DNA from: Bursaphelenchus xylophilus
Taxonomy: Eukaryota; Nematoda; Chromadorea; Rhabditida; Aphelenchoididae
NCBI GenBank assembly: GCA_904066235.2
Contig: CAJFCV020000004.1
Location: 10,478,001-10,542,000, forward strand
Direction of reading: 5' to 3'
DNA length: 64,000 nt
Shown: piece after piece, positions 43,285-56,202 of the stretch
How positions within the stretch are numbered: position 1 is the first letter of the stretch
Layout: each line of letters starts with the position of its first letter
The notes under the pieces: generated by a model
What the model saw: the letters and a program-made list of their open reading frames with translations, nothing else
What the model was told of the DNA's origin: nothing
Databases searched by the model: none
Position numbers and translations under genes: made by a program

Positions 43285-44419
43285 TATGTGTGGTATGCAA
43301 ACCGAGACATTGGGTTCGATAAAGTAAATTTATATCTAAATGAAGCCCAAAATGTCATATTTTGTCTACTGTTTGTACTGAACGAGAGAGTACGCAAAAC
43401 GCGGAGAGAGGTCATAGAAAAAATACTTTTTCGCCGTATCTTTGCGAACCTCGGCTTGAAAAAATCGATTTCTTGTGGACACGTTACTCTACACGGTAGA
43501 AAATTTTTCATGTCAAAATTTGCAAAAAAGTGTCGCATTCTTTCGAAATTGGTCCAAAATTCAAGCTCGAAGAAGTCTTGCATATACAGTATCTGAAAAA
43601 ATGAACCCAAATTGATGCCAAGTTTGGAAAATTGAACTCATTCTCATCCGGCCCCACGTTAAGGACTTCATTTGTTAGAAGTCCTGCAGGCGTTTACGTA
43701 TTCTGAGCTCTTTGATCTTCAAGGATTGCTTCGTCAAAAATTGCATATATAAAAGGCCATTTACTAACCACAACTTCGTCTTCTTTTGCTATCTCTGCCA
43801 CGATTGGAACTCCTTAAAATTTGTCTTTCATTAATGTCCAAACTTTCAAATGGAGCAAACGAATTTAGCCTTCCCCAGGGTGTAGTAAACGGGAGAGGGA
43901 AGTAAACAACTGCTCCGAAGATATCCCCTACCCTTATCACGAACATGTGAATTGAGTTTGTCCTCAACTTTTTACGTCTAGACGACGTGAGGATTCCGTA
44001 ATTTCGTATAACTGCATTTTTTTGTTTTTCAAGGTGCGCCATTATTCCATAGCGGGTCATGGTGTTTGTGAAAGTCACCGGTCCATATCATTCTTGGGCG
44101 GAAAAACTGCCGTGTATACAGAGATGTCCATACCAAAAATCGCTGTTTTTTCCCGTTTTCTCTGATCTTTTTTTGTTAGTTCCATCTTCGTCATGTATGT
44201 AGTTCTATTGTCATTTCCACGCCTCGAATCGATCTTACGTTGACGCCGAGGTCCTAGAATTCATTGTAATTATGGCTACAGTCCCGGAGAGGTTTCTATT
44301 CTCGACGGCATGGGCGGAAAGCCAACCTAACATATTACAAAATATTGTCTTGAATTATGACTTATTTTTAGCTTGCCCTTTCCAGGCCCTGCGGAGATAA
44401 TCAACAATAAACATCTGAC

Positions 44420-44890
44420 GACAAGAGAGTACGAAAGAGCTCCAAGAGAAAAGTGCCTTTTGGCCATGTGTATCTTCACCAGTTTCGCGAAAAATTGATT
44501 TGCTGTGGTAACATTATATTGTACTGTAAAAATAGGTATGAAAATTTTCCGAGGTCCTCAGCGATCTTTTCGGTCAAGAGAGCGGGTGAAACGCGGAACG
44601 CGAAGAGCGGCCATAGAGAAAAACAGTTTCCGGCCATATCTTCGCCAGTGTCGCTTAGAAAGAAAAAAGATTTTTTGCGGTAACATTACACTCTACTGTA
44701 GAAATAGCCATGAAATTTTTTCGACTAATATTTGAAGAAAAGTCTCACATTTTCGCTTACTTTCGGTATAAAAATCTCGGTCATTTCTGCAAAGCGCAAA
44801 CCCAAAGTCTCGCATCTCTCATAGAAATTTTTTTAAAAGTTTTTGCCCAGTTTCATCAAAATCTGAGCGTTGCATTTTACGCACTTTCTC
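44420..44890. repeat. Family A MITE with an internal duplication
   Basis: The GAGAGTACG...AGCG and TTTTGCGGTAACATTA-type blocks each occur twice, followed by TCTGCAAAGCGC and ATCTGAGCGTTGCA at the right. Confidence 0.6.
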
Positions 44891-45420
44891 CGCAAACATT
44901 CCTCATTTATTTTGCAACCCTTAAATCTTTCAGGTCCATCCAAAAAATAACGTAAAAAATGAACTTTCTGACCTCAACAAAAATTCGGGATCCCCGTTTG
45001 CCCTCTGAGCCTTTTCCGTCCATGTGGCCCGAACTTTTCCCAAGGGCCACAAATCTTGTTATTCGTATTTCAAATTACTGTTATTCAGAAACCGCCTCGA
45101 GACATCATTTTGTTACTCGAATCGCTTCACTTGGCACTTTTATTTCGAATACTGTGGGGCTCCAAAAAGTGCATGGGAAATTGTTTCGGAAATTAATGTT
45201 CAATAAACGTCCATAATTATTTATTTTAGCGTTTCACGGAAGCTATTTAGAGTTTTTCGGGCTCACAGGGTCGCTTGAGTGATTTCTGCGGCACGCTCTG
45301 TGCAAGAAAAGTCAGTGTGCAAGCCACAGCCCAAAAAAGGCTATGGAACGGTGCAAAAAGCCAGTGATTGCATAGTGCAAAGTGAACTTTTGTTTTCGCA
45401 CAGTGTGCAAGCATTGGACT

Positions 45421-45672
45421 ACAGGGGGGACCTGATCCAGTGCCAAAAAAACGTACCACTTTGCACTCAGGAAGTATCAAAAAATATGGCAAAATACCTC
45501 CTTCTTCAAGTGAAAAACTCAGATTTCAAAAACGCATCCGCTTTTTTTGTGAGGGAAAGGGCCCTCAAAACAAAGTTTTTTTCACTTGGAGAGGGAAGCA
45601 TTTTGCCACATTTTTGATGCTTCCCGGATCCAAAATTGTACGTACTTTGCCACTGGATCAGGTTCCCCAGCT
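45421..45672. repeat. Family C MITE, best-preserved copy
   Basis: CAGGGGGGACCTGATCCAGT left end and CTGGATCAGGTTCCCCAGCTG right part. TA flanks both sides (CTA before, TAG after), suggesting a TA duplication. Confidence 0.8.
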
Positions 45673-45894
45673 GTAGTTGCCTTGAGGGTTATGTGGGTAA
45701 AGAATTTATTTTTATTGGAAATATTTTACGTTACATTTAAAAATTCTTACTTTCTGACCCTCCAGTCCGCCAGAAAATTGGTTTTAATGTGACTATTGCA
45801 CTATGGAAAAAGCTGAAAATTGCACAGTGCACATTGAATTTTTTTTCGCACAGTGCGCGTCGCTGAAATGATTCCAGCAACTTTTCGAACTGAC

Positions 45895-46036
45895 TATCAG
45901 GCTGTCGGAAAAATAATGAGCACTCTATCGCATCGAAAATCGCATCGCCGCCGAGAAAATGAATTGTGTCGCAGCACAATCAAATTGCTTTTTTATTTCA
46001 GCGACGCGGTCAGCGAAGCGACATTTTGCTCACTAT
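45895..46036. repeat. Family B MITE
   Basis: TCAGGCTGTCGGAAAAATAATGAG left part; the right end is truncated after GCTCACTATTTT. Confidence 0.7.
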
Positions 46037-46671
46037 TTTGAAAGGCTATTTTTAATAGCTTTTTGCATAGAAGATTGCTCCCATAAATAGTAAACAACCG
46101 CTTTTAAAAGTTCATTATTCATTCATTCAAAAACGATAGTTTTTTTGACTACAACTAAAATTTTTTTCAGTGCAAATGACGGGGGAAATTACATACTTTT
46201 GCCAAATTGCGCCCGTTTTTGTTTGTTTTTTTGCATGCAATGACCCTTCAGAATTTTTTGCACATGGGCGTATCGCTTGAAAGGCGGCTCTTTTACTACG
46301 TTTCTGGGAGCATAAAACTTCATTTTCCCTCTTTATAGACATTTTGAAACGGTGTAGAGGGAAAATATTGTCTACGATAATTGTTTCTCCCGAGAACTAG
46401 CCATTGTTCTACGGAAAGTTTGTGAGAACGACGTTCCTTTTGTAAGGAATACCCTTTATGGCTCATTCTAGGCTCTCACGCTCATAAAGAGCTTGATGAC
46501 GGGGCCTTCAAGAGCTGGGAAAGTTCCAATGAACCTTCCAATGTCTAACCGGCCACAGTGTTCTGGCGTCGGAAAGAGTTTGGAACTGTGCGGCTTTTTT
46601 TAGGCCAAACCGGAAAATTTTTAAAAGCCGGCCCGGTTTGACCGTGTAAAATTTCTTGTGTAATTCATTGA

Positions 46672-47214
46672 CAAGAAAAGTACCCCAAGTGCGACGTTCA
46701 GACTTTCTTTAGTTTTTGCGCGCGCACACCTCGTTATGGACCATATACGTATCAATTCCTAAAAGTTTTAGCTCGCGCTTTGCCCTCACCGCCAAGTGAG
46801 TACGCTAAACGCGGAGAGCGGTCTGAAAGGAAAACATTTTGTTGAGTGAAAAGCGGCCCTTATATAGGGAAATCCCACGTAGGAAAGTACAATCAAATTT
46901 GAATAATAAGTCATGATATCCGTGGGAATTCGGGCTCGTAGTTCGGTCGTTCCGCCTCACACATTTTTGGACATAACTTTTCTAGTGTCTTACGGAAAAT
47001 TTTGATTTTTTGAGGAGACACTGATCCTTACGGTAGCAATAGGTATGAAACTTTTTTGTGCTAAAATTCGGCAAAAAATCTCAAATTTTTGTCGACTTTC
47101 AAGCTAAAAATCTCTGTTGTTTCTGCAAAGCGAGAGCCAAGATTGTCACATGTTATAGAAAACTATTATAATATTTGCCAAATTTTATCAAAATCTGAGC
47201 GTTCTCGAATACCC
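46672..47214. repeat. Family A MITE containing an LTR fragment
   Basis: It starts CAAGAAAAGTACCCCAAGTG; the internal block GCGGAGAGCGGTCTGAAAGG is interrupted at 46848-46971, then it resumes with GGACATAACTTTTC. The right end is eroded. Confidence 0.65.
46848..46971 (-). repeat. Fragment of the 180-bp LTR family, minus strand
   Basis: On the minus strand it reads TGTGAGGCGGAACGACCGAA and continues to the CCTACGTGGG block and TATATAAGGGCC, then stops. The last third of the LTR is missing. It is more diverged than the other two copies. Confidence 0.65.
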
Positions 47215-49194
47215 CGAATTTTCTTTAAACCGGGCCCAAAGATTTTGGAAAGCCAGGCCCGTAGCCATGACTAGTCGGCGACAGCTCGCGTCGGAACCAT
47301 ATCGATCAATATGAAGCGTAGGTCAGGCGCAGCTCGAAAAAAAAGTTGGCCGAGGTGCCAACGCGGCCTGGTCATGCCGTCGGGTGCCAGGCGGATTCTC
47401 GGCGAAAACTCCGCAGAGAATTGGCGAAGATTTACAATATGAACGTTTTTTCTATAAATTTTATACGAAAAAATTCATAAAAAAACTTTCTTTTCCCGGC
47501 TCTGATGTGAGCTATTGCAATATATTCAAAGATCGTTGAATATCTCGGTTGCGCCTGCAAAGCGCAAGCTAAAACTTTCAACAATTGATATGTGTCCTAT
47601 GTCCAACATGTGTGCAAATTTTAAAGAAAATCTGAGCGTCGCACTTAAGGTGTTGGGGTACTTCCTTTGTTAGATACATATTATTGCAGCAAAACAAGTA
47701 TAAAGGTATTTTCGACCTCGTTTGTAATTATGAAACCTATTTACACATGTTCAAGTGCGGCACAGCTGAACTTGACCGTGAATTTAGAATTTATGAGTAG
47801 TATTTTTGTCGAAATTTAATCGTTTCCCTCCTCCTACGCGACAGTATTGTCCTTCCCAACGTGCAGCCCGTAATTACCAGTCCTTTTTGACACTTTCTAA
47901 TACCTTTAGACCGTATTGTTCCGAGCACAAACAGATCTTTTGTATTCGAAATGTAAGTGTTTTGCGTACTTCTTGGTTTAAAGTACTACAACGATTTATA
48001 AGACCGCCTGTTCTAGGACCTATCTTACAACAAGTGTAGTTTTATGTCGCCGTAAACGTGTCGAGCACATGGAAATTGGGATTTCCCGCGTTTCACATAG
48101 TTTATCTTCAATTACCGCTCAATTTTTTTGCGAATTTTGGCATGGGAATGTCTCGTATCTATTCTGGCCGTAGAGAGTAATTTTTCCACAAAAGATCAAA
48201 ATTTTTCGCACAGTCAAAAAGCGTTTTTTCTCTGTCCGCTCTCCGCGTTTCGCATACTCTCTCGGCTTCAAATACCGCTGAATATCTCGACTTCCGTTTG
48301 AAGGCGCAGGCTATAATCCTTGACTTATTGGTATGCAACCTGTTTAGAAGATATATGCAAAATTTTAGGGCAAACTGAACCCACACATTTCTCGATGGCT
48401 TCCCACGTAAAATTATTGATTCTTGATAACAAACCACTTGTTTCACGCCTTGCAAACCTGCCAATTTGACGTTAATTAGTGGTTAAAAGGAGTTTCTTGT
48501 GCCACAAACAGCACATGACCGTTCCATATCGTACACACGGTATGGTAACGGTCGTTTGTAACCTATAATATTACAAAAGCGGCGTAGACAAGAAATGAGA
48601 GTCAAGTAAAGAGGTCTAGCTTTCTTGTTGAATGACGCCCTTCAAAACGAAGTTTTTTTATTTGGAGAGGGAAGCATTTTTCCACATTTTTGTTACTTCC
48701 CGGTGCAAAATGGTACGTTTTTTGCCACTAGTCCCCCACTGTACCGCGGATAAAATTATGTTTTGTCTAAATCACATTTTTTCCTAAAAAATCTCGACGG
48801 TTTCTGCAAAGCGCTGGGAGCCTGTGCTTTAGAAAAAATTAAACTTTTTCCCAAGTCTCATCAAAATCTGAGAGTCGCACTTCCCCTTTCAGCAAAGTTC
48901 TTCATCGTATGCCCTTGTCATCATTTTTGTGGCGTATGGGAAGTCAAAGGTTCGGCTTCCGACAAAACAAACTAATGAATGTTTTGTTTTTGGAACTACC
49001 ATAAATTAACAAGGAGGGTTCATGTCACACGCCGATTCCACGAGGTTTTGTTTGCATATTCAATTACTGATTAGTTTTTTTGGAGGACGCGGTGGCGTGC
49101 TACCGTAATTATGCGAAGGACAACCCTTTTTTATCTATGATGAAATCGAACTTCTTGGTGTCTATGCCAAGAAGTCAGTGGATAAAAATTGTCC

Positions 49195-49668
49195 TGCAAA
49201 GTCTGGTGATTCCGCGCGACGCTCAGATTTTGATGACACTTGGCGCAAATTTAGAGCAATTTCTCTAAGATAGCAAAGATTTTATTCGAGATTCTTAGCT
49301 CACGCTTTGCAGAAACTACTGAGATTTTTTAGGCCACGATTGGAAAAAAAATTATTTTTTCCCAAATTTTCTCATGCAAAGTTTCATGCTCTTCTCGACC
49401 ATATAGGGTATACAATATAGGGTTGGAATGTTTACTCAAAAAGTCAATTTCTTTTCCTCGAAGCTGGCAAAGTTATGCAGAAGTGTTTTTCTCTGTGACC
49501 GCTGTCCGGGTTTCGCGTTCTCCCTTGGCCGCAAAGATCGTTGATTATCTCGGCTGGTGCTTCAAAGCGCGAGCTAAAACTTTCAGAATTTGATACTTAG
49601 TCTATCTGTGCCCTATGTGTAAAATTTGACGAAAATCTGAGCGTCGCACTTGGGGTGCTTTCCGTGTT
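49195..49668. repeat. Family A MITE
   Basis: Left CTGGTGATTCCGCGCGACGCTCAG, internal GTGACCGCTGTCCGGG, right GAGCGTCGCACTTGGGGTGC; the tips are eroded. Confidence 0.7.
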
Positions 49669-49674
49669 AGTTTA

Positions 49675-49832
49675 TCAGTCTGTCGGGAAAACAGTGGCAG
49701 GTCGTCGCAGCAAGACGTTTCTCGTCGAAAAAAATGCACTCAGCACCAAATTACCAGCCGCGGCTAGGCGCTGCAAAGCGAGGACGGGCGATTCCAAAGT
49801 TCGACGACCCGCCACTACTTTCCCGACAGGCT
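49675..49832. repeat. Family B-related MITE, distinct subfamily
   Basis: TCAGTCTGTCGGGAAAACAG left end and TACTTTCCCGACAGGCT right end, with a GACGGGCGATTCCAAAGTTCG interior unlike typical family B. Confidence 0.65.
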
Positions 49833-50650
49833 TTTAATTTTGCTGCGACAAACCTCATTCTCGCTACGCCGGTGCGATTTTCGAAGCGACAGAGTGCTTG
49901 CCCACTTTGCAAACTTTGCCCGTATCTAGCGCCTTTTCTGGAAAACCTCTTATTGAATTTTACCCACTTTTCGTTGCACTTTTTTGCCCTTACACAGCAA
50001 AATTTACACTCCGACCAAAACGAACTTTGAATGTTGAAGCGTTCAATTTCATTGAACTTGCCATCATATTGGACCAAATGCAGTTATTACTACAACTTAT
50101 TTTTCTGCTCCCGGCATTTCGGCCAAATTTGGAAACACGCAGTGGTACATTACAATCGGTTCCGAGTTAATATGTTTAATGTCACGTTTGTTTTGCACCG
50201 AATCTAATTTGAACCGCATGCGAGCTAATGAATCGGGCATTTTTTATTAATTTATTGTACGCTACTTTCCTTCGATTTTATTGGCGTTTATAAGGGCCAG
50301 GAGAAGTACTTTTGAATTGCGGTTTTAGGGGTTTCGGAGACCAAATGTCCAGAAAGTTACTTCGACTTTCGAAAGTAACCGTACTCTGTAAAGTTATAGG
50401 AGATTTTTTTAAAAGATTTTTGGCTCGTGAATGTCTGATAGACCCGCATTTTCCCTTGAAATTTAACCGTATCAATATCTTCTTTATGGATAATATTGAC
50501 AAGGGAAACGCCCCAAGTGCGACGCTCAGATTTTCTTTAACCGTTACACACTCCTCGGGCGCAGTCAACATATCAATTGCTGAAAGTTTTAGCTCGCCCT
50601 TTGCAAACAACGCCGAGATATTAAACAATCTTTACCAAGCCACATTGATA

Positions 50651-50882
50651 AAGCGGCGAACCTGATCCAGTGGCAAAGAACGTACCACTTGAACAGGGAG
50701 GCTTCAAAAACGCAGCAAAATGCCTCCAATTGAAAAGACTGAAATTTCAAACGCGCGCTTTTTTTGTGAAGGATAAGAGCACGCTCTTCAAACCGGTGTT
50801 TTTTTTGAAGGAGGTATTCTATTGCGTTTTTGATGCTTCCCGGATGCCAAATGGTACGCGTTTTGCCATTGGATCAGGTCAA
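50651..50882. repeat. Family C MITE inserted into family A
   Basis: GGCGAACCTGATCCAGTGGC left end and GCCATTGGATCAGGTCAAC right end. Family A sequence lies on both sides (50504-50650 and 50903-51050), although those two pieces look like repeated left halves. Confidence 0.65.
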
Positions 50883-51313
50883 CATTATATCAAAAGAAGG
50901 CTTTCAAGCAACGCTCAGATCTTCTCTAAACATTGTACACACCTCAGGCATAGTCCACATATCAATTACATCCATTCCTGAAAGATTTAACTTGTGCTTT
51001 GCAGTCGCAGCTGAAATATTGAACAGTCTTTGCCAAGCCGTTTTGCTAGCACCTTCCTTATTCGACCTTCTAATTTCTCAGGCGTTTTGTTTCTGTTCTT
51101 TTTTGCTTCCTTGCTCTTCAAAATCTTAGTTTTTGAATCCATTTTGTAGTGTTATTATTTTCTATTTGTAGCCCTATCAGGTATTTATTGCAATTGTTTT
51201 TGTTACAAGCAAATTGCTCGTTCGTTTGTTCGTACCTTTAATTCGTTGCCCTGTCACAAATTTTCGCGTTTCGACGTATTTCACCATTTACTTATATGAC
51301 TTGCAATTTCAGG

Positions 51314-54300
51314 ATGTCGTATGAACGTGCACTGTTGATACTGCAATACGTCAATTATGTTTTTCTTGTCTTTGCGTCCATCAACACAGTCTACTTTATT
51401 AGTACTGTAGTGAGGGCAAAGACGATGCACAAAAATTTCCGCTTCTTCTTGGTGAGTAAATATCTACAAGTTACGGTATAGTTGTTAGTGAAGCTCAAGT
51501 TTTCGTCAAGTCTGGGACAAATTTACAGGGGAATTACCACAAGTGCGACGCTATTTATTATAGAAAAGTCGCTTTTTCAGAAAGAGATTAATGTTTTTTT
51601 AGTCGGAAGTTTTTTTGGTATGAAAATTTTCGTACCCATTTCTACCATAGAGGGTAATGTTCCCATAAAAAATCAATCTTTTCCGGTAAGGATACGGCCA
51701 AAAAATGTGGTTTTCTCTCTAACCGCTGTCCGCGTTTAGCGTACTCTCTCGGCCGCAAATATCGTTGAATATCTCGGATGCGCTTGAGAAGCCCTAGGCA
51801 GTGAAACTTTGTTTTGTGTCCTTAAGTTTCAAATGTTTTTGCATTGACTTGACAATTTTGTATCGCCTCCGAAAAATATTTGTAACAGTCTGTTGAGAAA
51901 ATAATAAGCGCTATGCCGCTGCGCCAATCGTGTCGCTGAAGTGAGCCATTTGATTTTGCCGCGACACAATTCATTTTCTCGACAGCGATGCGATTTTTGC
52001 TGCAAAAGAGAGCCGATTATTTTCCCGACAGACATCTTTACCTTCAACAAATTGTCCAGAAAGTTACTTTACTGTGTTACATAAAAATTTTCAGTGCTAC
52101 ACCATGGCAGTGATCCGTCTGATCGGGATCACTCGGATGTTTCCGGAGCTCCTGCAGAAGATGGCGCCTCAATCCGAATTCCTCGACTATTTTTGTGCCC
52201 TATTCTCATTTCTCAACTGTATTTGCACTGGCCTCGCGGATTGGACAATGATGTCGCTGGTCGTGGAGCGACTAATTGCAACGCGAAATCACACAAGTTA
52301 TGAGAGGCAGGGGGTTGGGTTCGCAATCGGCTACATGATTTTTGCTTTTGCTTATTCGGTGGCCTTCGCTGCGGTCGTGTTTTTCTACGATCAAAGCCCG
52401 TGGTTTCAAGGTAAGAGATGCTTTGTTTTACCGGGTTTTCAGTTTACTTCTACATATATTACTTTTCTTTCGTTTAGCACAAACTGGGGTTTAGAGTGAA
52501 AACATATTAAATTATACTGTAGAGTTTGATTTGTTATTATATTTTGCACAAATGGAAAACAACATTAGGCAGAGGTTTTCTCGTTCCTTGTCCTCAAGAT
52601 TTTTGCAATACCTAATGCAGTAAAGCACAAAGACCTTACAAAACTTTTCTATTATTATAATAATATATACAAATTTGAAGGAGCCAAGAGTCTATTTTAG
52701 GCTCACGCTCAGATTGCGATGAAACTTGGCACAAATGTGGAATAATTCTTTCAAAATATATCCTAGCTCGCGCTTTGCAACAACCACCTGGACTTTTTAG
52801 TCGAAAGGCGACAAAAATTTGAGATTGTTTTTCGAATTTCGGCACGAAAATTTGCATCCCTGTTTCTACCGTAAAGGTTAATGTTTCCACAAAAAATGAA
52901 CTTTTTCCGCACGAAACTAGCGAGGTTACGGCTGAAAAGTGTTTTTCTCTCGGACCGCTCTCCGCGTTTAGTGTACTAACTCGGCCGCAAATATCGTTGA
53001 ATATCTCGGCTTTGCCTTCAAAGTGCGAGCTAAAACTTTGAGGAATTGATACTTAGTCTATGCCCGAAGTGTGTGCAAAATTTAAGGAAAATCTGAGCTT
53101 CGCACTTGGGGTACTTCCGTTGCAAGATATCTGCGAGAGTCCTAGCGCGCGTTTCGCTGAAATCACCGAGATTTTTAGATCAAAAGTCGGAAAAAATGAG
53201 ACTCTTTTTACCAAATTTCGGCATGATTTTTTCCATTGTGATTCTTTGTACAGTAAACTTTTTGTCGTGTGTCAACTGCCTCTTTTCCGGACAACCTGTA
53301 GCCAAACCACTTACAGTTTTAGTGACCAACACCTTCACCTGCGTCAAGCAATACAAATACATCGAGATTCGGCTGTGGTGCTGGTTCTCGATGGGAACGG
53401 TAACGCTGATCGGTCTCCCGATCATGCGACGAATCTACAAGATCAACAAGAAGCTCCAGCGACAAATGAACACGGGGCTGTCCAGCCGCTACCAGCTGCA
53501 GGAGAATGTGATGGCGCTGAAGGGATTGGTGCCCGCAATTACGTGGGGAGTAATGATTATTGGGAACAGCGGAGTATTCACTTGTTTGTTGCTGTTTTGG
53601 GATTGGTATGTGAGCCAGCAGATCACATCTCGGATTCTGCTCTTGTTGGAGGTAAGAGATTAGGGACTGGGGAGGAATAATAGTTCGTTAGAAATTGCTG
53701 GTGTGATCGCTGCGGCATGCATTGTGCAGAAAAAGTCAAAATGCAAGCGACAGCTCAAAAAAGCCTATTTCACGGTGCAAAAAGCCAAGCATTGCACAGT
53801 GTCATGTCTTCTCAAGGGCATGTCGCCAAAATCGCTCCAGCGACTTTGCGAACGGACTAGTACACGTAAGAACGAAAATAAAAGAAAAAAGAAATTTCGT
53901 CGGCGGAGCAAAAAAGCAACTTTGATTTTTTCCTTCTTTCTCTGACAGCTCTCTCTATCTTTGTGCACGCGCCCTCTTCCTCTCGTCACTCTGCGAAAAT
54001 ATTAGGTTGTCCAACAAATATAATGACCCTCTTTGAAAAATTTACTTTTCGGCAAAATTTATCGTAATAACAGCGATCTGTATAATCAAAAAAGTTATCA
54101 TTTGCTTTAACACGCTTATTACAATGTGCCAAAAAACTTTTTATGTCTGTAGCTTAGAAACCCCGGCTTCTGGAGCCAATGAAACTTTTGAAGGCCTTTT
54201 CAAGGGCGTCTTGATTGTCGAATTCCCTACCACTGATGAAACGTGCTAGATTCTTGAACAGATGGTGGTATGTATAGGCCAGCTTTGAGAAATACGCTGG

Positions 54301-55871
54301 ACGAGGGACAGTCTCGTATCTCTATTAAATCGGCTTCTGGAAGGTCATTTTTTAACGGTGAGGTTCCTGTTGCCGCGAAAAATTTTTGGACTTCTGCGGC
54401 GCATCGTTGAAGGCAGATGCTGCCACAAACTGTCTACCTGGATACAATAGGGGATGGTATTTACATTTTGGCCAGCTTTCAAGAAGCTATACTTTACTAT
54501 TCCTGCGCTGCACCATCAAGAAGTAGTCATCACCTTGTTTTGGGGGAGTCGGGCTTTGACAAGTGCCACGGTGACGCCCTCGGAGAATTCCATTAGGCAT
54601 ATCTCGTCTGATTGTCGTAGAAGACCCGCTTTTCATCATAGGCCACGATCTGATCCAGGAAAATTGTTTTCCGGCTCGCAAAAATGGGAAATGTCGCGCC
54701 TCCATTCTTTGCTTTGATCCAATAATGTGGGAGCAAGTTGCCCAGCATTTTTTTGAATTCAATCAACGTCGAATAGTTAGCCCCCGATTATTTCAACACC
54801 CAGACGATGTCACAGATGCGTCGGATGTTGATTCTAGGATGGGCGTCAATCAATGACCTCAGGCTAAATTCATAAAGTCTGGATGCCGTATTTTATCTTT
54901 GGGTCCCTCGCCGTCAGATCGAAAATTTTTAAAGCACCGTTTCACCATATTCCGACACAGAACGCACTAGCCGAACGTGACGTTGATACTTTACGTAGCT
55001 TCTGAAACTTTCGCATCCTGTTTTTGCTCGTACAAGATGACAGCGCGAACCGACTTTTTTTCGATAATTTTGGATTAGAGCTAAATTACTGTAATTTGGT
55101 CCAAATATGGCAAGCGATACATCAAACGAAAGCCTGAGATCTCAGCTACAAAATGGTGTAATATTTCGAAATTCCATCATCGATTACCTTGTTTAGAGAC
55201 TTTAGACTTTACCCCTCTCGAAGAGGGTCATTATTTGTTGGACAACCTAATAGAACAAAAAAGGAAGAAAGCCCGATTTCCTTTCGAAATCAAAGCACAG
55301 AAAGAGGCGAAATCTTTATTTCGCGGATCGCTACGCCGTTGACGAAATCCCCTTTTTATGTTGACGTGTAGTAGCCATTTTTCTTTTTCTGGTGGAAGAG
55401 ACCACACATTTGTGTGGTCTTCTGAATGTAATCATACAATATTTTCCGGCGATTTTTTTTCGAATTTCGCTATTCTTTTGAGAAGTCTCGAAAAATCGGA
55501 ATTTTCTTTACAAAACCGGCAGGCTGGGCTAGAAACTCAAAGCCCTGCAAAGCGTCAATCAAAAAGTTAATTTTTCATGAATTTGAATCCCATAACTGCG
55601 CAAGCTTGAAACATAAAATTTTTTGTAACCTAATTTCCAACCTCCCAACCTTATGATTCCTTTGCAGATCAACGTCTTCGTCGTGGACCTATCGCCAACC
55701 GGATACGAGCTGATCTTTTTGCAATCGTTGCCGCCACTTCGTGAAATCCTGAAACGTGATTTCAGCTGTTGCTTCAAGGAGCCGACTGAAGCCCAAATCT
55801 TCAAAAACCGCCCGGCCCTAGCGGACGAGGGGTCTGTGTACTTCAAGCAATTCCAAAGTCAGTGGGGATAG
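51314..55871 (+). CDS. Nematode serpentine chemoreceptor GPCR (Sra-superfamily, Sre-like)
   Basis: Four exons in consistent phase: 51314-51451, 52095-52410, 53254-53651, 55668-55871; 351 aa. The ATG follows AATTTCAGG, a likely trans-splice acceptor. Hydrophobic helices are visible in exon 1 (residues about 8-32), exon 2 (four, with the TM3-end motif VVERLIATRN) and exon 3 (NTFTC region, IRLWCWFSMGTVTLIGL, WGVMIIGNSGVFTCLLLFW). The SSRYQLQENVMALKGL segment before TM6 is typical of the Sra/Srab/Sre/Srb group. Exon 4 gives the last helix and a Cys-containing tail. These receptors act in chemosensory neuron cilia; the ligand is unknown. I lean to Sre over Srab from the RYQ-x-EN block. Intron 3 contains a mariner remnant. 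Confidence 0.85.
51891..52034. repeat. Family B MITE in GPCR intron 1
   Basis: CAGTCTGTTGAGAAAATAATAAG left part and GATTATTTTCCCGACAGAC right end. It lies about 60 bases ahead of exon 2. Confidence 0.8.
52693..53125. repeat. Family A MITE in GPCR intron 2
   Basis: Left GCTCACGCTCAGATTGCGATG, internal GGACCGCTCTCCGCGTTTAG, right GAGCTTCGCACTTGGGGTACTTCC. A further A fragment (53126-53225) runs up to 30 bases before exon 3. Confidence 0.75.
53690..53870. repeat. Family D element in GPCR intron 3
   Basis: GCGGCATGCATTGTGCAG, TTCACGGTGCAAAAAGCC, and a GACTTTGCGAACGGACTAGT right end. Confidence 0.7.
54002..55250 (-). mobile_element. Mariner-like transposon, degenerate
   Basis: 1249 bp with terminal inverted repeats TTAGGTTGTCCAACAAATA and its reverse complement, and TA on both sides (54000-54001 and 55251-55252). 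Size and ends are those of a mariner. The transposase remnant is on the minus strand, opposite to the host gene, and broken by frameshifts; recognisable scraps near 54490-54760 include a YDN block and an LPQNKVMTT-like stretch in shifted frame. It cannot be active. Confidence 0.88.
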
Positions 55872-56068
55872 AAGCTATAATTGGTGGTTTTATATCAAAA
55901 CTTGCATCTCTAACCAATCTACCATCCAAATTGCCTTCTATTCTACTTCAACCTTCAAATACGAGTATATGTTTTGAATGTTATAATGAATCAAATTTTG
56001 TTTTCAATGTTTATTATCTGAATAATCTTTGTGGCCATTGTGGCCGGATACCCATTTTTTGACATTAC

Positions 56069-56202
56069 CAGTCTGTCGGGAAAATAATGAGCAATTTCAC
56101 TATTGAAAAGCAATTTGATTTTGTCGCGAAAAAAATCCATTTTTTCAGCGGCGATGAGATTTTCAATGCGACATTGTGTTCATTATTTTCCCGACAGACT
56201 GA
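56069..56202. repeat. Family B MITE
   Basis: CAGTCTGTCGGGAAAATAAT left end and CATTATTTTCCCGACAGACTGA right end, 134 bp, with a shortened core. Confidence 0.85.

Larger units (their letters stand above)
42610..51313. other. 8.7-kb gene desert made of repeats
   Basis: No host gene was recognised. It contains family F (43077-43284), family A copies (43365-43680, 44420-44890, 46672-47214, 47440-47671, 48120-48400, 49195-49668, 50504-50650), family C (45421-45672, part at 48642-48738, 50651-50882), family D (45235-45420), family B (45895-46036, 49675-49832) and an LTR fragment (46848-46971). Stretches 43690-44400, 45675-45890, 46040-46670, 47680-48110 and 51060-51290 belong to no family I could define. 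Confidence 0.6.

Noticed and set aside
54454..54762. Long minus-strand open frame in the mariner treated as an intact transposase
   Set aside because: The readable mariner blocks fall in shifted frames, so it is a frameshifted remnant, not a gene.
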